From the NCBI GenBank assembly GCA_024103005.1, contig JAGFJA010000021.1, positions 179,493 through 243,492 of the forward strand: a stretch of DNA of 64,000 nt, written 5' to 3'. Under the pieces are notes generated by a model. It worked only from the letters and a program-made list of their open reading frames with translations, searched no databases and was not told the DNA's origin. The translations under genes were made by a program, and so were the position numbers. Positions 53,879 through 63,394 of this stretch are shown here, piece by piece; the first letter of the stretch is position 1, and every line of letters starts with the position of its first letter. Source of the stretch: Saprospiraceae bacterium (GTDB lineage Bacteria > Bacteroidota > Bacteroidia > Chitinophagales > Saprospiraceae).

Positions 53879-54588
53879 GGTTAATTCTTTGTCTTTTTAC
53901 TTGTTTGTTTTTGTTTCATTCAGTTGATGCTCAGCGCAAAAGAAGTAATGACTATCAGAGTTCCAACTATCGTGATTTTGCTGCCAAACCATTCTTTTTT
54001 GGCTTGACTTTAGGTTATAACCAGACAAATTATAAAGTATTCAAGTCCGGATATTTTCTCGTATCAGACAGTATAGTCGGAGTCAATTCAATTAACGGAC
54101 AGGGTTTTATTGTTTCTGTTATTTCAAACCTAAAAATAGGTGAATCTGTTGATTTCAGGCTTATGCCTACGTTTTCCTTCACCGAGAGAAAAATCAATTT
54201 CAACCTGATAAATTCAACAAAATCCATCCTTGAAAGAAGAGCAGAAAGTGTATTTGTCGAACTACCTTTTCAGGTAAGATATAAAACCAATCCATATAAA
54301 GATATCAGAGCATTCGTTCTGGGAGGCGTAAAATATTCCTTCGATGTTTCCAATAAAAACAGAACACAGGAGGCACAAAATATTTTAAAAATCGCACCGA
54401 CTGATTTCGCGATTGAAATAGGCGGAGGATTCCAATTCTTCTTCCCTTTTTTCATTCTTTCACCTGAATTGAAATATAGCCACGGACTTAATAACATCCT
54501 GATATATAACAAACAAAAAGAGACTTCCAAAGTCCTCGATAAAGTATTTTCAAGAACCTGGACACTGTCATTCCATTTTGAAGGATAA
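53875..54588 (+). CDS. porT: PorT-like outer membrane protein of type IX secretion
   Basis: Outer-membrane beta-barrel protein required in characterised Bacteroidota for the T9SS. Signal peptide 1-19 (MRLILCL to VDAQ), then a barrel of amphipathic strands: FFFGLTLGYNQTNYKVF, FRLMPTFSFTERKI, ELPFQVRYKTN, AFVLGGVKYSFD, FILSPELKYSHGL and a terminal strand TWTLSFHFEG. 237 residues from the ATG at 53875, which overlaps the menG stop; an ATG at 53866 is less likely. I call it PorT from length, pattern and the menG (ubiE) neighbour, which I recall for flavobacterial porT. It would serve the five T9SS cargo proteins in this window. Confidence 0.78.
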   Translation: MRLILCLFTCLFLFHSVDAQRKRSNDYQSSNYRDFAAKPFFFGLTLGYNQTNYKVFKSGYFLVSDSIVGVNSINGQGFIVSVISNLKIGESVDFRLMPTFSFTERKINFNLINSTKSILERRAESVFVELPFQVRYKTNPYKDIRAFVLGGVKYSFDVSNKNRTQEAQNILKIAPTDFAIEIGGGFQFFFPFFILSPELKYSHGLNNILIYNKQKETSKVLDKVFSRTWTLSFHFEG

Positions 54589-54760
54589 GCCTCAATTTGT
54601 TAATAAGAATGCATATCAATTTGTAAACAAATGTGTTAAAATTAATTTAAATTGTATAAAGTGTTGGATTTCTTCTCCAATTTAGCACAAATATCCTTTG
54701 CCCACTTACATCACAGGCAAACAGTTGCGTTACAATTTTAATCGGGATTTAATAAAAGAA

Positions 54761-55816
54761 TTAACTGTATTTAATACGTGGATCTGTAACTGAATACAAC
54801 AGGTCCACTAAAATATTGATCACTACAAACATAACGCAGGTAAAAATAACAGCACCCAGCACGACAGGAATATCGAAATCAAGCAATGCCTTTACCGTAA
54901 TCACTCCAAGACCCCGATAATTGAACACATTTTCTACAAAAAAAGCTCCGGTAATAAGAGAAGCAAACCATCCACTGATCCCGGTTATAATGGGATTCAT
55001 GGCATTTTTTAGTACATGAAGATAGGTGATTACGGTTGAACTTAATCCTTTAGCCCTTGCAGTCCGTACATAAGGCATCATCATATTGTCTAGCATTGCC
55101 GATCTGGTCAGTTGGGTGATGATGGACACTGGTCTCAACCCCAGGGCTACTACCGGTAAAATAAGATTTTTCCATTCTATAATCCAATCGCCCTGATCGT
55201 TCACTTCAAGTAGGGATCCCGTCAGATGCAGACCTGTCAACGGTTGGAGCAGATATGCAAATACAATGGCAAAAAATATCGCTGTCGCGTAGGAAGGCAA
55301 AGAGTAGCCGATGGTCGATACTACCATCGCTACCTGCTCGATCCAGGTTCCATGCCTGACTGCTGACAATATTCCTAAAATTATACCCAGAAGGCTTGCA
55401 AGTAAAATGGAACAAAAAGCCAAAATCATCGTCAATGGAATAGCTTCCTTCAGTATTTCAGCCACAGGGCGACCACTTTGAAAGGATTCTCGGAGATACG
55501 GCCATTTAATTACGAACGTTTTTGTCGAAGACATTGAAAACATGACTCCGGAATAAGATTCCAGTATCGGATTATTTTTATCAATCACCACAACAGGCGA
55601 TAAGTCTCGCAAATAATAAAGCAATTGAACCGGCAAGGGCTGATCAAGTCCCAATGCCTTACGCTTAGCCTCAACTGTACCTGCGTCCGACAACTGACCA
55701 AAACTCAAACGAGCAGGATCTACAGGAGAAAGATAAATGATGCTTGAAACCGTACATGCCACTGTAATAATAATCAGGAACCCATACGCCAGTTTTCTAA
55801 TTGCGTATAAAAGCAT
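54761..55816 (-). CDS. ABC transporter permease, DppB/OppB type, orphan
   Basis: Inner-membrane permease of a peptide (or nickel-type) ABC importer. Six membrane helices, with the family's VSSIIYLSPVDPAR N-terminus, the RPVAEILKEAIPLT and GILSAVRHGTWIE segments, and the EAA-type loop in ARAKGLSSTVI. The C-terminus (YSVTDPRIKYS) is typical. 351 residues. No DppC permease, ATPase or binding protein is adjacent; the partners must be elsewhere. It starts 2 bp after the uppP stop, so it is cotranscribed with uppP. Confidence 0.9.
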   Translation of the reverse strand: MLLYAIRKLAYGFLIIITVACTVSSIIYLSPVDPARLSFGQLSDAGTVEAKRKALGLDQPLPVQLLYYLRDLSPVVVIDKNNPILESYSGVMFSMSSTKTFVIKWPYLRESFQSGRPVAEILKEAIPLTMILAFCSILLASLLGIILGILSAVRHGTWIEQVAMVVSTIGYSLPSYATAIFFAIVFAYLLQPLTGLHLTGSLLEVNDQGDWIIEWKNLILPVVALGLRPVSIITQLTRSAMLDNMMMPYVRTARAKGLSSTVITYLHVLKNAMNPIITGISGWFASLITGAFFVENVFNYRGLGVITVKALLDFDIPVVLGAVIFTCVMFVVINILVDLLYSVTDPRIKYS

Positions 55817-55818
55817 GG

Positions 55819-56637
55819 CTAATTGGCAGACATTAAAAAATAAAGAATTATACCGCAGCCCAACAAAACCCTATAAATGCCGAAAGGAACAAAATTATTG
55901 GTTTTTATATACTTCATAAAAAAGGCGATAACGGTATATGCCACCAAAAAAGAAACTAAAAACCCAACACCGAGGAGTAAAAACTGGTGTTGATCAAAAA
56001 GCAAAGCATTTTTCAATAAAAAATATCCACTGGCAGCTGTCAGAGTTGGAATAGCCAAAAAGAATGAAAATTCTGCTGCTGTCACTCTATCTAATCCGAG
56101 AGCCAATCCACCTATAATGCTGCTGGCAGACCGCGAGACTCCGGGTATCATTGCAAGGCATTGGAAAAAGCCTATAAATAATGCTTTAGAATAGGTGAGT
56201 GAACCAATATCGACTATTTCCGGATGTTTAAATTTCTTTTCAATGAACAATAAAATAATTCCTCCTACAATTAGGCTATAAGCCACAACAGTCGGATTCA
56301 GCAAATTCTCCTCAATTGTGTCCTTAAACAAAAAACCCAATATAAGAGCAGGTAAAACTCCGATAATTGTTTTAATCCAGATATCAATCCTGGACCTATT
56401 AATCTCATATTTACCTGAGAACGTCCTGTCGAAAATCCACAACTTTTTCCAGAAATAAATCAAGACGGAAAGTATGGCTCCAACCTGGATAAACATATTG
56501 AAAGTATTGGAAAAGTCCTTATTATCGAAGGCTGCTATTTCATTGACTAATATTAAATGTCCGGTACTTGACACGGGAAGAAACTCAGTAAGGCCTTCAA
56601 CGATACCGAGGATCACAGCAATTAACCAATCTGTCAT
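55819..56637 (-). CDS. uppP: Undecaprenyl-diphosphatase
   Basis: Dephosphorylates undecaprenyl pyrophosphate to recycle the lipid carrier for cell-wall and surface glycans; also known as BacA. Signatures: ILGIVEGLTEFLPVSSTGHLIL (~9-30) with the EGLTEFLPVSSTGH catalytic segment, and PGVSRSASSIIGGL (~163-176) with the catalytic Arg/Ser. About eight membrane helices. 272 residues, standard. It sits between the DUF3098 gene (12 bp upstream) and the permease gene (2 bp downstream). Confidence 0.96.
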   Translation of the reverse strand: MTDWLIAVILGIVEGLTEFLPVSSTGHLILVNEIAAFDNKDFSNTFNMFIQVGAILSVLIYFWKKLWIFDRTFSGKYEINRSRIDIWIKTIIGVLPALILGFLFKDTIEENLLNPTVVAYSLIVGGIILLFIEKKFKHPEIVDIGSLTYSKALFIGFFQCLAMIPGVSRSASSIIGGLALGLDRVTAAEFSFFLAIPTLTAASGYFLLKNALLFDQHQFLLLGVGFLVSFLVAYTVIAFFMKYIKTNNFVPFGIYRVLLGCGIILYFLMSAN

Positions 56638-56649
56638 GCCGGTTTATTT

Positions 56650-56994
56650 TCAGGCTTCTTTTTTACCTACATAAAATATAGCATAGATTTCTATGGCTAT
56701 ACCAACCAGAATAATAAATGGTGCAAGGGTGATTCTTCTGAAACTGTAAATAATTGATGGATCCCAAGTATTGGCATCCGGCATGGAACCACCCGACATC
56801 AGAATGTAACCCAACAGCATGACGCCCATTCCGATAAACATCCATTTGAAGTTATCCCTGTCAAATACCAAATTGTTTTTCTCAGGCTTTGTTTTGACTG
56901 CTTGAGTCTGTGCATGAACTGCAGTTGAAATATTAGAAGTAGTTGGCTTAAGGGGCTGCCCGGAACCCGTTTGATTTTTCTTTTTTTGACTCAT
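56650..56994 (-). CDS. DUF3098 membrane protein
   Basis: Small protein of 114 residues with a Lys/Thr/Gln-rich cytoplasmic N-terminus of ~45 residues and two membrane helices (~50-67 and ~88-109). The NFKWMFIGMGVMLLGYILMSGG and SFRRITLAPFIILVGI segments match the Bacteroidota-specific DUF3098 family, function unknown. It lies between ftsX and uppP, a neighbourhood I recall as common in Bacteroidota, which suggests a cell-envelope or division role. Confidence 0.8.
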   Translation of the reverse strand: MSQKKKNQTGSGQPLKPTTSNISTAVHAQTQAVKTKPEKNNLVFDRDNFKWMFIGMGVMLLGYILMSGGSMPDANTWDPSIIYSFRRITLAPFIILVGIAIEIYAIFYVGKKEA

Positions 56995-57036
56995 AATTCT
57001 ATTTAAAATACAAATGTAAGTTGACTTCTCAAATTT

Positions 57037-57918
57037 TCAAAACATGTCTTCTCTTCTAAGCCGAAGATAACGATTGATTATCAAAAATGTGGAAAATACG
57101 GTAATCACTATACCGGCAAATAAAATAGCCAGAAACAGCATTCCCACTTCCTTATAATCTATTATCGATAGCATATCAGGGATATATCTGATCATAGCCC
57201 AAAGAAGTAAGACTAATAACAGGCAAGCTAGTATAGCACTCAAAAAGCCACTCCAGACGCCTTTCCACAAAAATGGTCTTTGAATAAAACGTTTACCGGC
57301 ACCTACCAATTGCATATTTTTAATCAAGAATCTATTGCTGTACATCGATAATTTTAATGTACTGTGCATGATTGTGAGGGCAATGATAAGGAACAACAGT
57401 GAAATAATCAGAATACCTATTCCGATTTTATTCAGCGTCTCTGAGACTTTACCCACGAAAGTTTCCTGATAGTAAACATTCGTCACATAGTCATGCCCGT
57501 TCATGATAGAGGTCCGGATACCTGCCAGTTGAGTTGAATCCAAATAGGCTGCTTTGACATTGAATACGATGGCGTCATTTAGCGGATTGGTCATTTCGTC
57601 AAGCAGGAAGTCCTCTCCCATTTCCTTTTTCATAATAGACAGGGCATCCTCCTTGGTTACAACATCAATTGTCGGAACCTTTACCGCTTCTATTTTTGAT
57701 ATAAATTGTTTCAGGGTATCTATCTGACCTGCAGTCACTGAGTCTCTGAGCTCCGCAATGACATTGACATTTTCTTTAAAGGAATCAATCAACTTATTGG
57801 TATTAAGCGTCAGTAGAGCCATCAAGCCTAACAAAAACAGTACCAGAGATATACTTACAATGGATAAGAAATAATTGGGCTTTGGTTTGGGGATACCTGT
57901 TCGGAACTTCTGTGCCAT
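57037..57918 (-). CDS. ftsX: Cell division ABC transporter permease FtsX
   Basis: Membrane part of the FtsEX complex, which links the divisome to activation of cell-wall hydrolases. Four helices: one near residues 19-42, then three in the last 130 residues (~170-195, 220-243, 258-280). A ~125-residue periplasmic loop lies between the first and second, the region that contacts hydrolase activators. 293 residues. The ATPase partner ftsE is not in the window. It heads the ftsX, DUF3098, uppP, permease run on the minus strand. Confidence 0.93.
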   Translation of the reverse strand: MAQKFRTGIPKPKPNYFLSIVSISLVLFLLGLMALLTLNTNKLIDSFKENVNVIAELRDSVTAGQIDTLKQFISKIEAVKVPTIDVVTKEDALSIMKKEMGEDFLLDEMTNPLNDAIVFNVKAAYLDSTQLAGIRTSIMNGHDYVTNVYYQETFVGKVSETLNKIGIGILIISLLFLIIALTIMHSTLKLSMYSNRFLIKNMQLVGAGKRFIQRPFLWKGVWSGFLSAILACLLLVLLLWAMIRYIPDMLSIIDYKEVGMLFLAILFAGIVITVFSTFLIINRYLRLRREDMF

Positions 57919-58016
57919 TTACTTATACCATTTATATTTTATTCGAATGTTTTATACATTTCGAGTACAAATATATGTTTTAATTTTAATATATACAATT
58001 TCGATAAGATTCAAAT

Positions 58017-58048
58017 AAAAAAGCCATCCCGATTTGAAACGGAATGGC
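58017..58048 (-). terminator. Rho-independent terminator after icd
   Basis: On the minus strand GCCATTCCG pairs with CGGGATGGC (one T-G pair) around an 8-base loop, followed by six T. It begins about 25 bp after the icd stop codon. Confidence 0.85.
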
Positions 58049-58072
58049 CTGAATTATCTTACTTAAGATTAA

Positions 58073-59302
58073 TTATTTTCCCAATTTAGCCTTCAGCCCC
58101 TGATCCAGTGCATCCAGAAACTCTTCAGTATAAAGGTAATGTGTTCCGTGCTGTACATTATTCCCATGAATACAAACAGCAAGGTCTTTTGTCATCTTCC
58201 CGCTTTCAACTGTTTCAACACATACTGATTCAAGTGTTTCTGCGAAATTAACCAGCTCCTGATTATTATCCAGTTTGCCTCTGAAAGCCAAACCACGAGT
58301 CCAGGCATATATGGAGGCTATAGGGTTGGTAGAAGTAGGCTGCCCTTTCTGGTGCTGACGGTAGTGTCGGGTCACCGTACCATGAGCCGCTTCTGCTTCC
58401 ATCGTCTTTCCATCAGGCGTCACCAATACGGAAGTCATCAGACCCAGGGAGCCAAAACCCTGTGCCACAGTATCGCTCTGGACATCACCGTCATAGTTTT
58501 TACATGCCCACACAAAATTACCGTGCCATTTCAAAGCTGAAGCAACCATATCGTCGATTAATCTGTGCTCATAAGTTATCCCAGCAGCCTCAAACCGTGA
58601 CTTAAACTCATTGTCGTAAATTTCCTGAAAAAGATCTTTAAACCGGCCGTCATACTTTTTTAATATCGTATTCTTAGTAGAAAGATATAAAGGCCAGTTC
58701 TTACTCAATGCCATATTAAAACAGGACCTTGCAAATCCGATTATACTTTCGTCAGTGTTGTACATCGTCAAAGCTACACCATCACCCTTAAAGTTGTAAA
58801 CTTCAAATTCCTGGACGGTGCCATCCTCTCCTTCAAACTTAACGGTCAGCTTGCCTTTGCCTTTTGTAACAAAGTCAGTCGCTCTATACTGATCACCGAA
58901 AGCATGGCGTCCGATGCATATCGGAGCTGTCCAATTGGGCACCAGTCTGGGAATATTCTGCATTACAATAGGCTCACGGAAAACCGTACCATCCAAAATG
59001 TTTCTGATGGTGCCATTGGGAGATTTCCACATATGCTTCAGCCCGAATTCTTCAACACGAGCTTCATCAGGGGTGATGGTTGCACATTTAATACCGACTC
59101 CACATTCTTTTATTGCATTGGCAGCATCTACAGTAACTTGATCATCGGTTGCATCCCTGTGCTCAATTCCGAGGTCGTAGTATTTTATATCAATATCAAG
59201 GTATGGAAGAATTAATTTATCCTTAATAAACTTCCAAATTATTCGGGTCATTTCATCGCCATCTAATTCCACAACGGGATTAGCTACTTTAATTTTTTCC
59301 AA
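58073..59302 (-). CDS. icd: NADP-dependent isocitrate dehydrogenase (eukaryote-like type)
   Basis: Oxidises isocitrate to 2-oxoglutarate in the TCA cycle. The sequence is of the ~410-residue homodimeric type typical of eukaryotes and many Bacteroidota: [14 protein letters not shown] at residues 10-23, [23 protein letters not shown] (substrate loop, ~94-101), the metal Asp in YDGDVQSD, and [15 protein letters not shown] near the NADP site. 409 residues. Monocistronic, with a 306-bp gap upstream and a clear terminator downstream. Confidence 0.96.
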   Translation of the reverse strand: MEKIKVANPVVELDGDEMTRIIWKFIKDKLILPYLDIDIKYYDLGIEHRDATDDQVTVDAANAIKECGVGIKCATITPDEARVEEFGLKHMWKSPNGTIRNILDGTVFREPIVMQNIPRLVPNWTAPICIGRHAFGDQYRATDFVTKGKGKLTVKFEGEDGTVQEFEVYNFKGDGVALTMYNTDESIIGFARSCFNMALSKNWPLYLSTKNTILKKYDGRFKDLFQEIYDNEFKSRFEAAGITYEHRLIDDMVASALKWHGNFVWACKNYDGDVQSDTVAQGFGSLGLMTSVLVTPDGKTMEAEAAHGTVTRHYRQHQKGQPTSTNPIASIYAWTRGLAFRGKLDNNQELVNFAETLESVCVETVESGKMTKDLAVCIHGNNVQHGTHYLYTEEFLDALDQGLKAKLGK

Positions 59303-59608
59303 TATTAATTTTTTTTAATGTTGAACAAATGTTTTAAAGGTCGCAAATGTATTAAAAATCACCCAAAGAAACCAGAATCGGCTGAGGAATTTAGCAGAAA
59401 TTATCTATAGCATTTCATTATTTTATATTATTAAAAGACCTCACAAGTTTTTTGATATTTCTTTAAAATAATTGCAATATTTCTTAAATTAAAACAGAAA
59501 TAACAATATGTTCTGATTTCAGATAGTATTATCAGCAACAGTTAATTACACATTCATTTCAAAAAATAAAAGTTTATTTAATCTCCGGTGGACAGGGTCT
59601 TCTCCGGA
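59303..59608. other. Intergenic region upstream of icd
   Basis: 306 bp, very AT-rich, no coding potential that I can support. On the minus strand TACATTTG (59344-59351) is a TAnnTTTG element ~42 bp before the icd start, and TTTG (59364-59367) lies a short 12 bp further up. The other end follows the ybbR-like stop and includes a weak CCGG-armed hairpin that begins inside that gene. Confidence 0.45.
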
Positions 59609-60541
59609 TCATTTAAGAAAGAAATATTGCGCTGATACGGGTTCATAATAAATATTCCTTACAAACTCAGGAAGCCGTGATATGCTGATAGGTGCGATGT
59701 TGCTGTTTTTGTGAAGAAGGCTCTCATCGAGGTTGATATACAATTCAATGTCATCTTCCGTCAGGATATCGTATTTGCTAAGGCCTACTACACACTTCAC
59801 CTCTACCCTGTCTGGAATGGAAACGGCTTTAATATCTGCATTTTTAATTACAATGGGAACTGTAAAACTCTTTTCGGTATATTCCTCCACCTCAAGATTC
59901 ATCTTAACCACATTATGATCTAACCGGATCATATCCGTTTTGGCAGACTCCAGGCGAATGGGCATATCAACAATATTTCTGTTCAGTTTATTGATATTAA
60001 GAATTTCCGTATTCCATCGATCTATTGATTTAATCATCTGATAAGAACCCGTGATGACCACTGAATCGGGTGAGAAGTGAATTTGATTTTTTATATAAAA
60101 ACCAGGAAGAAATTCTATGTTGAGTCGCGAAACAACGGGAACTTTCTTTTTCGCCTGATCCTCAAGTGAAATAGAAATATTGGTCGGCTTAATCTGGGAA
60201 ACAGAAATTTCACTTGTGCCTAAAAGTGAATTAATTTTTTCAGCAATCGCTGATGATGGTATCAACTGATTATTATCAGAACTCAGTTCCACCTCTATCT
60301 TATCACCAATACTCTTGGCAGACTTAGTGACAATATCCCAGCCTATACCGACAAGGGTAACTTCAATAGAAGAGACCGGAGGTTTTTTAAACACCTTTCC
60401 GTCCGGTATAATATACTTTACCGAATAAACCTGAGTAAAACTGTAATTATTGGACAGCTTCTGCATAGACCAGAAGACACTGGCTACGACAATGCATCCG
60501 AGAAAAAGCCATTTATCTTTTTTGACCTTTTCTTCCATCAT
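59609..60541 (-). CDS. YbbR/CdaR-like domain protein
   Basis: Membrane-anchored extracytoplasmic protein of 310 residues. One N-terminal helix (~12-27) is followed by repeated YbbR-type beta domains (for example FKKPPVSSIEVTLVG and VPVVSRLNIEFLPGFYI with PDSVVITG). In Firmicutes YbbR (CdaR) controls the diadenylate cyclase CdaA; no cyclase is adjacent here, so the role in this organism is open. It follows yajC by 3 bp, in an operon of DUF1573, yajC and this gene. Confidence 0.8.
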   Translation of the reverse strand: MMEEKVKKDKWLFLGCIVVASVFWSMQKLSNNYSFTQVYSVKYIIPDGKVFKKPPVSSIEVTLVGIGWDIVTKSAKSIGDKIEVELSSDNNQLIPSSAIAEKINSLLGTSEISVSQIKPTNISISLEDQAKKKVPVVSRLNIEFLPGFYIKNQIHFSPDSVVITGSYQMIKSIDRWNTEILNINKLNRNIVDMPIRLESAKTDMIRLDHNVVKMNLEVEEYTEKSFTVPIVIKNADIKAVSIPDRVEVKCVVGLSKYDILTEDDIELYINLDESLLHKNSNIAPISISRLPEFVRNIYYEPVSAQYFFLK

Positions 60542-60544
60542 TCA

Positions 60545-60847
60545 TCAGTGATTAATTACGTCGCTGATGCTTCCTGCCATTGCGTCTGTAAGTTCCTTTG
60601 AAATCGATCCCTTTGTCACCTTGATAAATGTTTTAGGATCGACCTGCAAGGTCACAATATTGCCTTCTATTTTATTGATTCGGCCGATGATTCCGCTGGA
60701 AGTTACGACATCGTTGCCTTTGGCAAGGGATTCACCAAATTTATTCTGTTCCTTTTGCTTTTTAATCTGTGGTCTGAGCATGAAAAAATACATGACAGCA
60801 ACCATACCTAATAGTAATAACGGCGAAGAAATAGTAGAGTAATCCAT
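60545..60847 (-). CDS. yajC: Preprotein translocase accessory subunit YajC
   Basis: Small subunit of the SecDF-YajC complex that assists Sec export. 100 residues: one helix at ~8-24 with the FFMLRPQIKKQKEQN signature, then the cytoplasmic part with GNDVVTSSGIIGRI. It lies 9 bp after the DUF1573 gene and 3 bp before the YbbR-like gene. secDF is not in the window. Confidence 0.94.
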   Translation of the reverse strand: MDYSTISSPLLLLGMVAVMYFFMLRPQIKKQKEQNKFGESLAKGNDVVTSSGIIGRINKIEGNIVTLQVDPKTFIKVTKGSISKELTDAMAGSISDVINH

Positions 60848-60856
60848 TTAAAATAT

Positions 60857-61348
60857 TTAATCTTTAATTATATCAGCTTTGATTGTCAGAATATACTGAC
60901 TCGGATATCCATTGGTAAAAATGGTAATTGTCTTTGTCTGAAATCCTGATTTATTCTCGGAATTAAACCTGACCTTTATGGTGCCCGATTCTCCGGGAGT
61001 TATAGGCTCCTTGGGGAATTCAGGTACGGTACATCCGCATGAAGAAGTCGCATCTTTTATCAGCAGAGGCGCCATGCCCACACTTTTAAAACCAAACGTA
61101 TGGGTAACGATATCTCCTGATTTTATTTTCCCGAAATCATAACTTACGGTATCAAATCTGGCAGCGGCCACATCACTTGTGTCCACCTTTCCCCCTGCAG
61201 AAATAGGATTTCTTATAAGTTCCTGATAATCATTGCCATCACCAAGAATTTGTTCGACCTTCTTTTCATCTACCACCGGATCCTGCTTACAGGCAATTGA
61301 GTATAAGACCAAACCTGCCAGGAAAACCATCTTTAACCACTTCATCAT
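60857..61348 (-). CDS. DUF1573 lipoprotein
   Basis: Exported protein of the DUF1573 family, common in Bacteroidota, function unknown. The ATG at 61348 is chosen over a TTG 21 bp upstream, giving a lipoprotein signal ending YSIAC. The domain has an immunoglobulin-like fold with the family core FDTVSYDFGKI, then HTFGFKSVG, SSCGCTVPEFP and GESGTIKVRF. First gene of the operon with yajC and the YbbR-like gene. A TATCTTTG element on the minus strand at 61388-61395 is its likely -7 box. Confidence 0.83.
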   Translation of the reverse strand: MMKWLKMVFLAGLVLYSIACKQDPVVDEKKVEQILGDGNDYQELIRNPISAGGKVDTSDVAAARFDTVSYDFGKIKSGDIVTHTFGFKSVGMAPLLIKDATSSCGCTVPEFPKEPITPGESGTIKVRFNSENKSGFQTKTITIFTNGYPSQYILTIKADIIKD

Positions 61349-61369
61349 GCTTTGGTTCGTTTGGATCAA

Positions 61370-61729
61370 ATTTTACAATTTGACAGACAAAGATAATAAA
61401 ATTTTAATATCATGCTTACAACTCACTTCTACGAAAAAAAGATCATTTTAACCACCTTATTATCAAAATATTATATCATTACAAATAAACAATTTAGTTA
61501 AAACTGATATTTATTTGAATGCAGTTAATGACTACTAAAATATATTATTTTAAATTCCTGATATTAAAATTTCATGCCGGTTTGTCTCAAGATGAAATTA
61601 ACCACCAAATAAATAGTAACAAATCAAACATTTTCCTGATTTAATACTATTAAAATCTGATTTATACATAATTTATTTTTGTATTGTCATTTTTCTATAT
61701 TTGCAAAACGATCATTGTAAACTACACAC
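61370..61729. other. Divergent intergenic region, DUF1573 and aroK
   Basis: 360 bp between divergent genes, very AT-rich, no supported ORF. It holds two TAnnTTTG elements: TATCTTTG on the minus strand (61388-61395) toward DUF1573, and TATATTTG on the plus strand (61696-61703) toward aroK. The aroK side has TTTG at 61678-61681, a spacing of 14 bp, shorter than usual. The ~300 bp between the boxes shows nothing I can name. Confidence 0.5.
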
Positions 61730-62260
61730 ATGTCAACAAAAATTTTTTATTTACTGGGAATGATGGGGGCCGGAAAGTCTTCAATAGGATTAGGTGTAGC
61801 AAGAAAATTAAATTTAGCCTTTGTTGATACAGACGACCTGATCCATAAGAAAGAAAAAATGAGTATCAATGATATCTTCAAAAAATACGGAGAATCAAAA
61901 TTCCGCCTACTCGAAAAAGAATGTTTACACTCCCTGACATTCGGTGGGGCTTCATCAGCAATAGTTTCTACCGGTGGTGGCACTCCTGTATTTTTTGACA
62001 ATATGGAATTTATGAACACCCATGGCAAAACCATCTGGTTAGATACACCTCTGGATGAAATTATACTCAGACTGAAAAACATGAAAGATGACAGACCACT
62101 GATTAATTCTCTCGCTGATCACCAAGTAACTTCACATTTAAAACAAATGTATCAATCAAGGCTTCCTTATTACCAAAAAGCTCATTTTAAAGTGGATAAT
62201 GTAGGCTATGATGATGATATAATTGACCGGATTGTTCAGATAATTAAGCAAGAATTATAA
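61730..62260 (+). CDS. aroK: Shikimate kinase
   Basis: Phosphorylates shikimate at the 3-hydroxyl in aromatic amino acid synthesis. P-loop GMMGAGKSS at residues 10-18; substrate residues in DTDDLI (33-38) and the FRLLEKE stretch; the STGGGTPV loop (~80-87); and the lid with DDRPL. 176 residues. No other aro gene is adjacent. It reads from its own promoter region shared with DUF1573. Confidence 0.95.
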   Translation: MSTKIFYLLGMMGAGKSSIGLGVARKLNLAFVDTDDLIHKKEKMSINDIFKKYGESKFRLLEKECLHSLTFGGASSAIVSTGGGTPVFFDNMEFMNTHGKTIWLDTPLDEIILRLKNMKDDRPLINSLADHQVTSHLKQMYQSRLPYYQKAHFKVDNVGYDDDIIDRIVQIIKQEL

Positions 62261-62400
62261 CATAAAAATGCCGGACAAACTTATCAAGCTTGTGTTGTTG
62301 AAATGTTAATATCTTATATTGACAAACCTTTTTATTGATATTCTGAACATCCAATCAACTTTTTGATAAAAAGTGCATTTTAATACGAGAAAATATAAAT

Positions 62401-63342
62401 ATGGAAGATAATAAAGTTTTAAAGTGTCTAATCATAGGAAGCGGGCCTGCCGGGTACACGGCAGCTATTTATGCAGCACGTGCAGGTTTGAAGCCTGTGC
62501 TTTATACCGGAAGTAAGCCGGGAGGTCAATTGACCATAACAACCGAAGTAGAAAACTATCCTGGTTTTCCGGAAGGTGTCCAGGGTCCTGAACTGGTTGA
62601 GCTGTTCAGGCAGCAGGCTGCTCGTTTTGAAACTGAATTGCATTATGAAAATATTACAAAGGTGGATTTTAGCGGACCTATTCACAAGGCCTGGTCAGAA
62701 AGCGGAGAGGAGATTCTGGCGCACACGGTAATCATTTCCACCGGTGCCGATGCTAAATGGCTTGGAATACCTTCAGAAGAAAGACTTACTAATCGGGGAG
62801 TGTCTGCCTGCGCAGTATGCGACGGATTTTTCTTCAGGGGCATGGAAGTTGCGGTAGTTGGAGGCGGCGACTCAGCTGCAGAAGAGGCGATTTACCTTTC
62901 CAAATTATGTCCAAAGGTGCACCTTATCGTACGTAAAGACTATTTGCGAGCCTCAAAGATTATGGCTCAAAGAGTATTTGACAATCCTAAAATAGAGGTT
63001 CATTTCAACACAGATACCATCGATGTCATCGGTGAAGAAGAAGTAACAGGTGCACTTTTCCGCAACAATCTCACCAATGAAGAATTTGAAATTCCGGTGA
63101 AAGGATTTTTTGTTGCCATCGGCCACAAACCCAATACAGATATTTTCAAAGATTATCTGGAAATGAAAGAAGGCGGATATCTGAAAACCATACCGGGAAC
63201 AGCAGCTACCAATATAGAAGGCGTCTTTGCGGCTGGTGACGTACAGGACAATGTGTATCGTCAGGCAATCACCTCGGCAGGAACAGGTTGCATGGCTGCT
63301 CTGGAAGCCGAAAAATATTTAGTCAACAAAGGCATTGAATAA
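62401..63342 (+). CDS. trxB: Thioredoxin reductase
   Basis: Flavoprotein that reduces thioredoxin with NADPH. FAD motif GSGPAGYTAAIYAARAGL (~13-30), the redox-active Cys137-Ala-Val-Cys140, the NADPH motif VVGGGDSAAEEA, and the C-terminal AAGDVQDNVYRQAITSAGTG FAD site. 313 residues, the low-molecular-weight bacterial type. It follows aroK by 140 bp; an AT-rich gap with no clear terminator lies between them. Confidence 0.97.
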   Translation: MEDNKVLKCLIIGSGPAGYTAAIYAARAGLKPVLYTGSKPGGQLTITTEVENYPGFPEGVQGPELVELFRQQAARFETELHYENITKVDFSGPIHKAWSESGEEILAHTVIISTGADAKWLGIPSEERLTNRGVSACAVCDGFFFRGMEVAVVGGGDSAAEEAIYLSKLCPKVHLIVRKDYLRASKIMAQRVFDNPKIEVHFNTDTIDVIGEEEVTGALFRNNLTNEEFEIPVKGFFVAIGHKPNTDIFKDYLEMKEGGYLKTIPGTAATNIEGVFAAGDVQDNVYRQAITSAGTGCMAALEAEKYLVNKGIE

Positions 63343-63394
63343 GATAAAAATTGATATTTTTTTTCAACTTTGCTAATCTAAACATATTATATCT

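Noticed and set aside
59583..59614. CCGG-armed hairpin at the end of the YbbR-like gene as a terminator
   Set aside because: Stem of only about 5 bp, partly inside the coding region, and no proper T-run.
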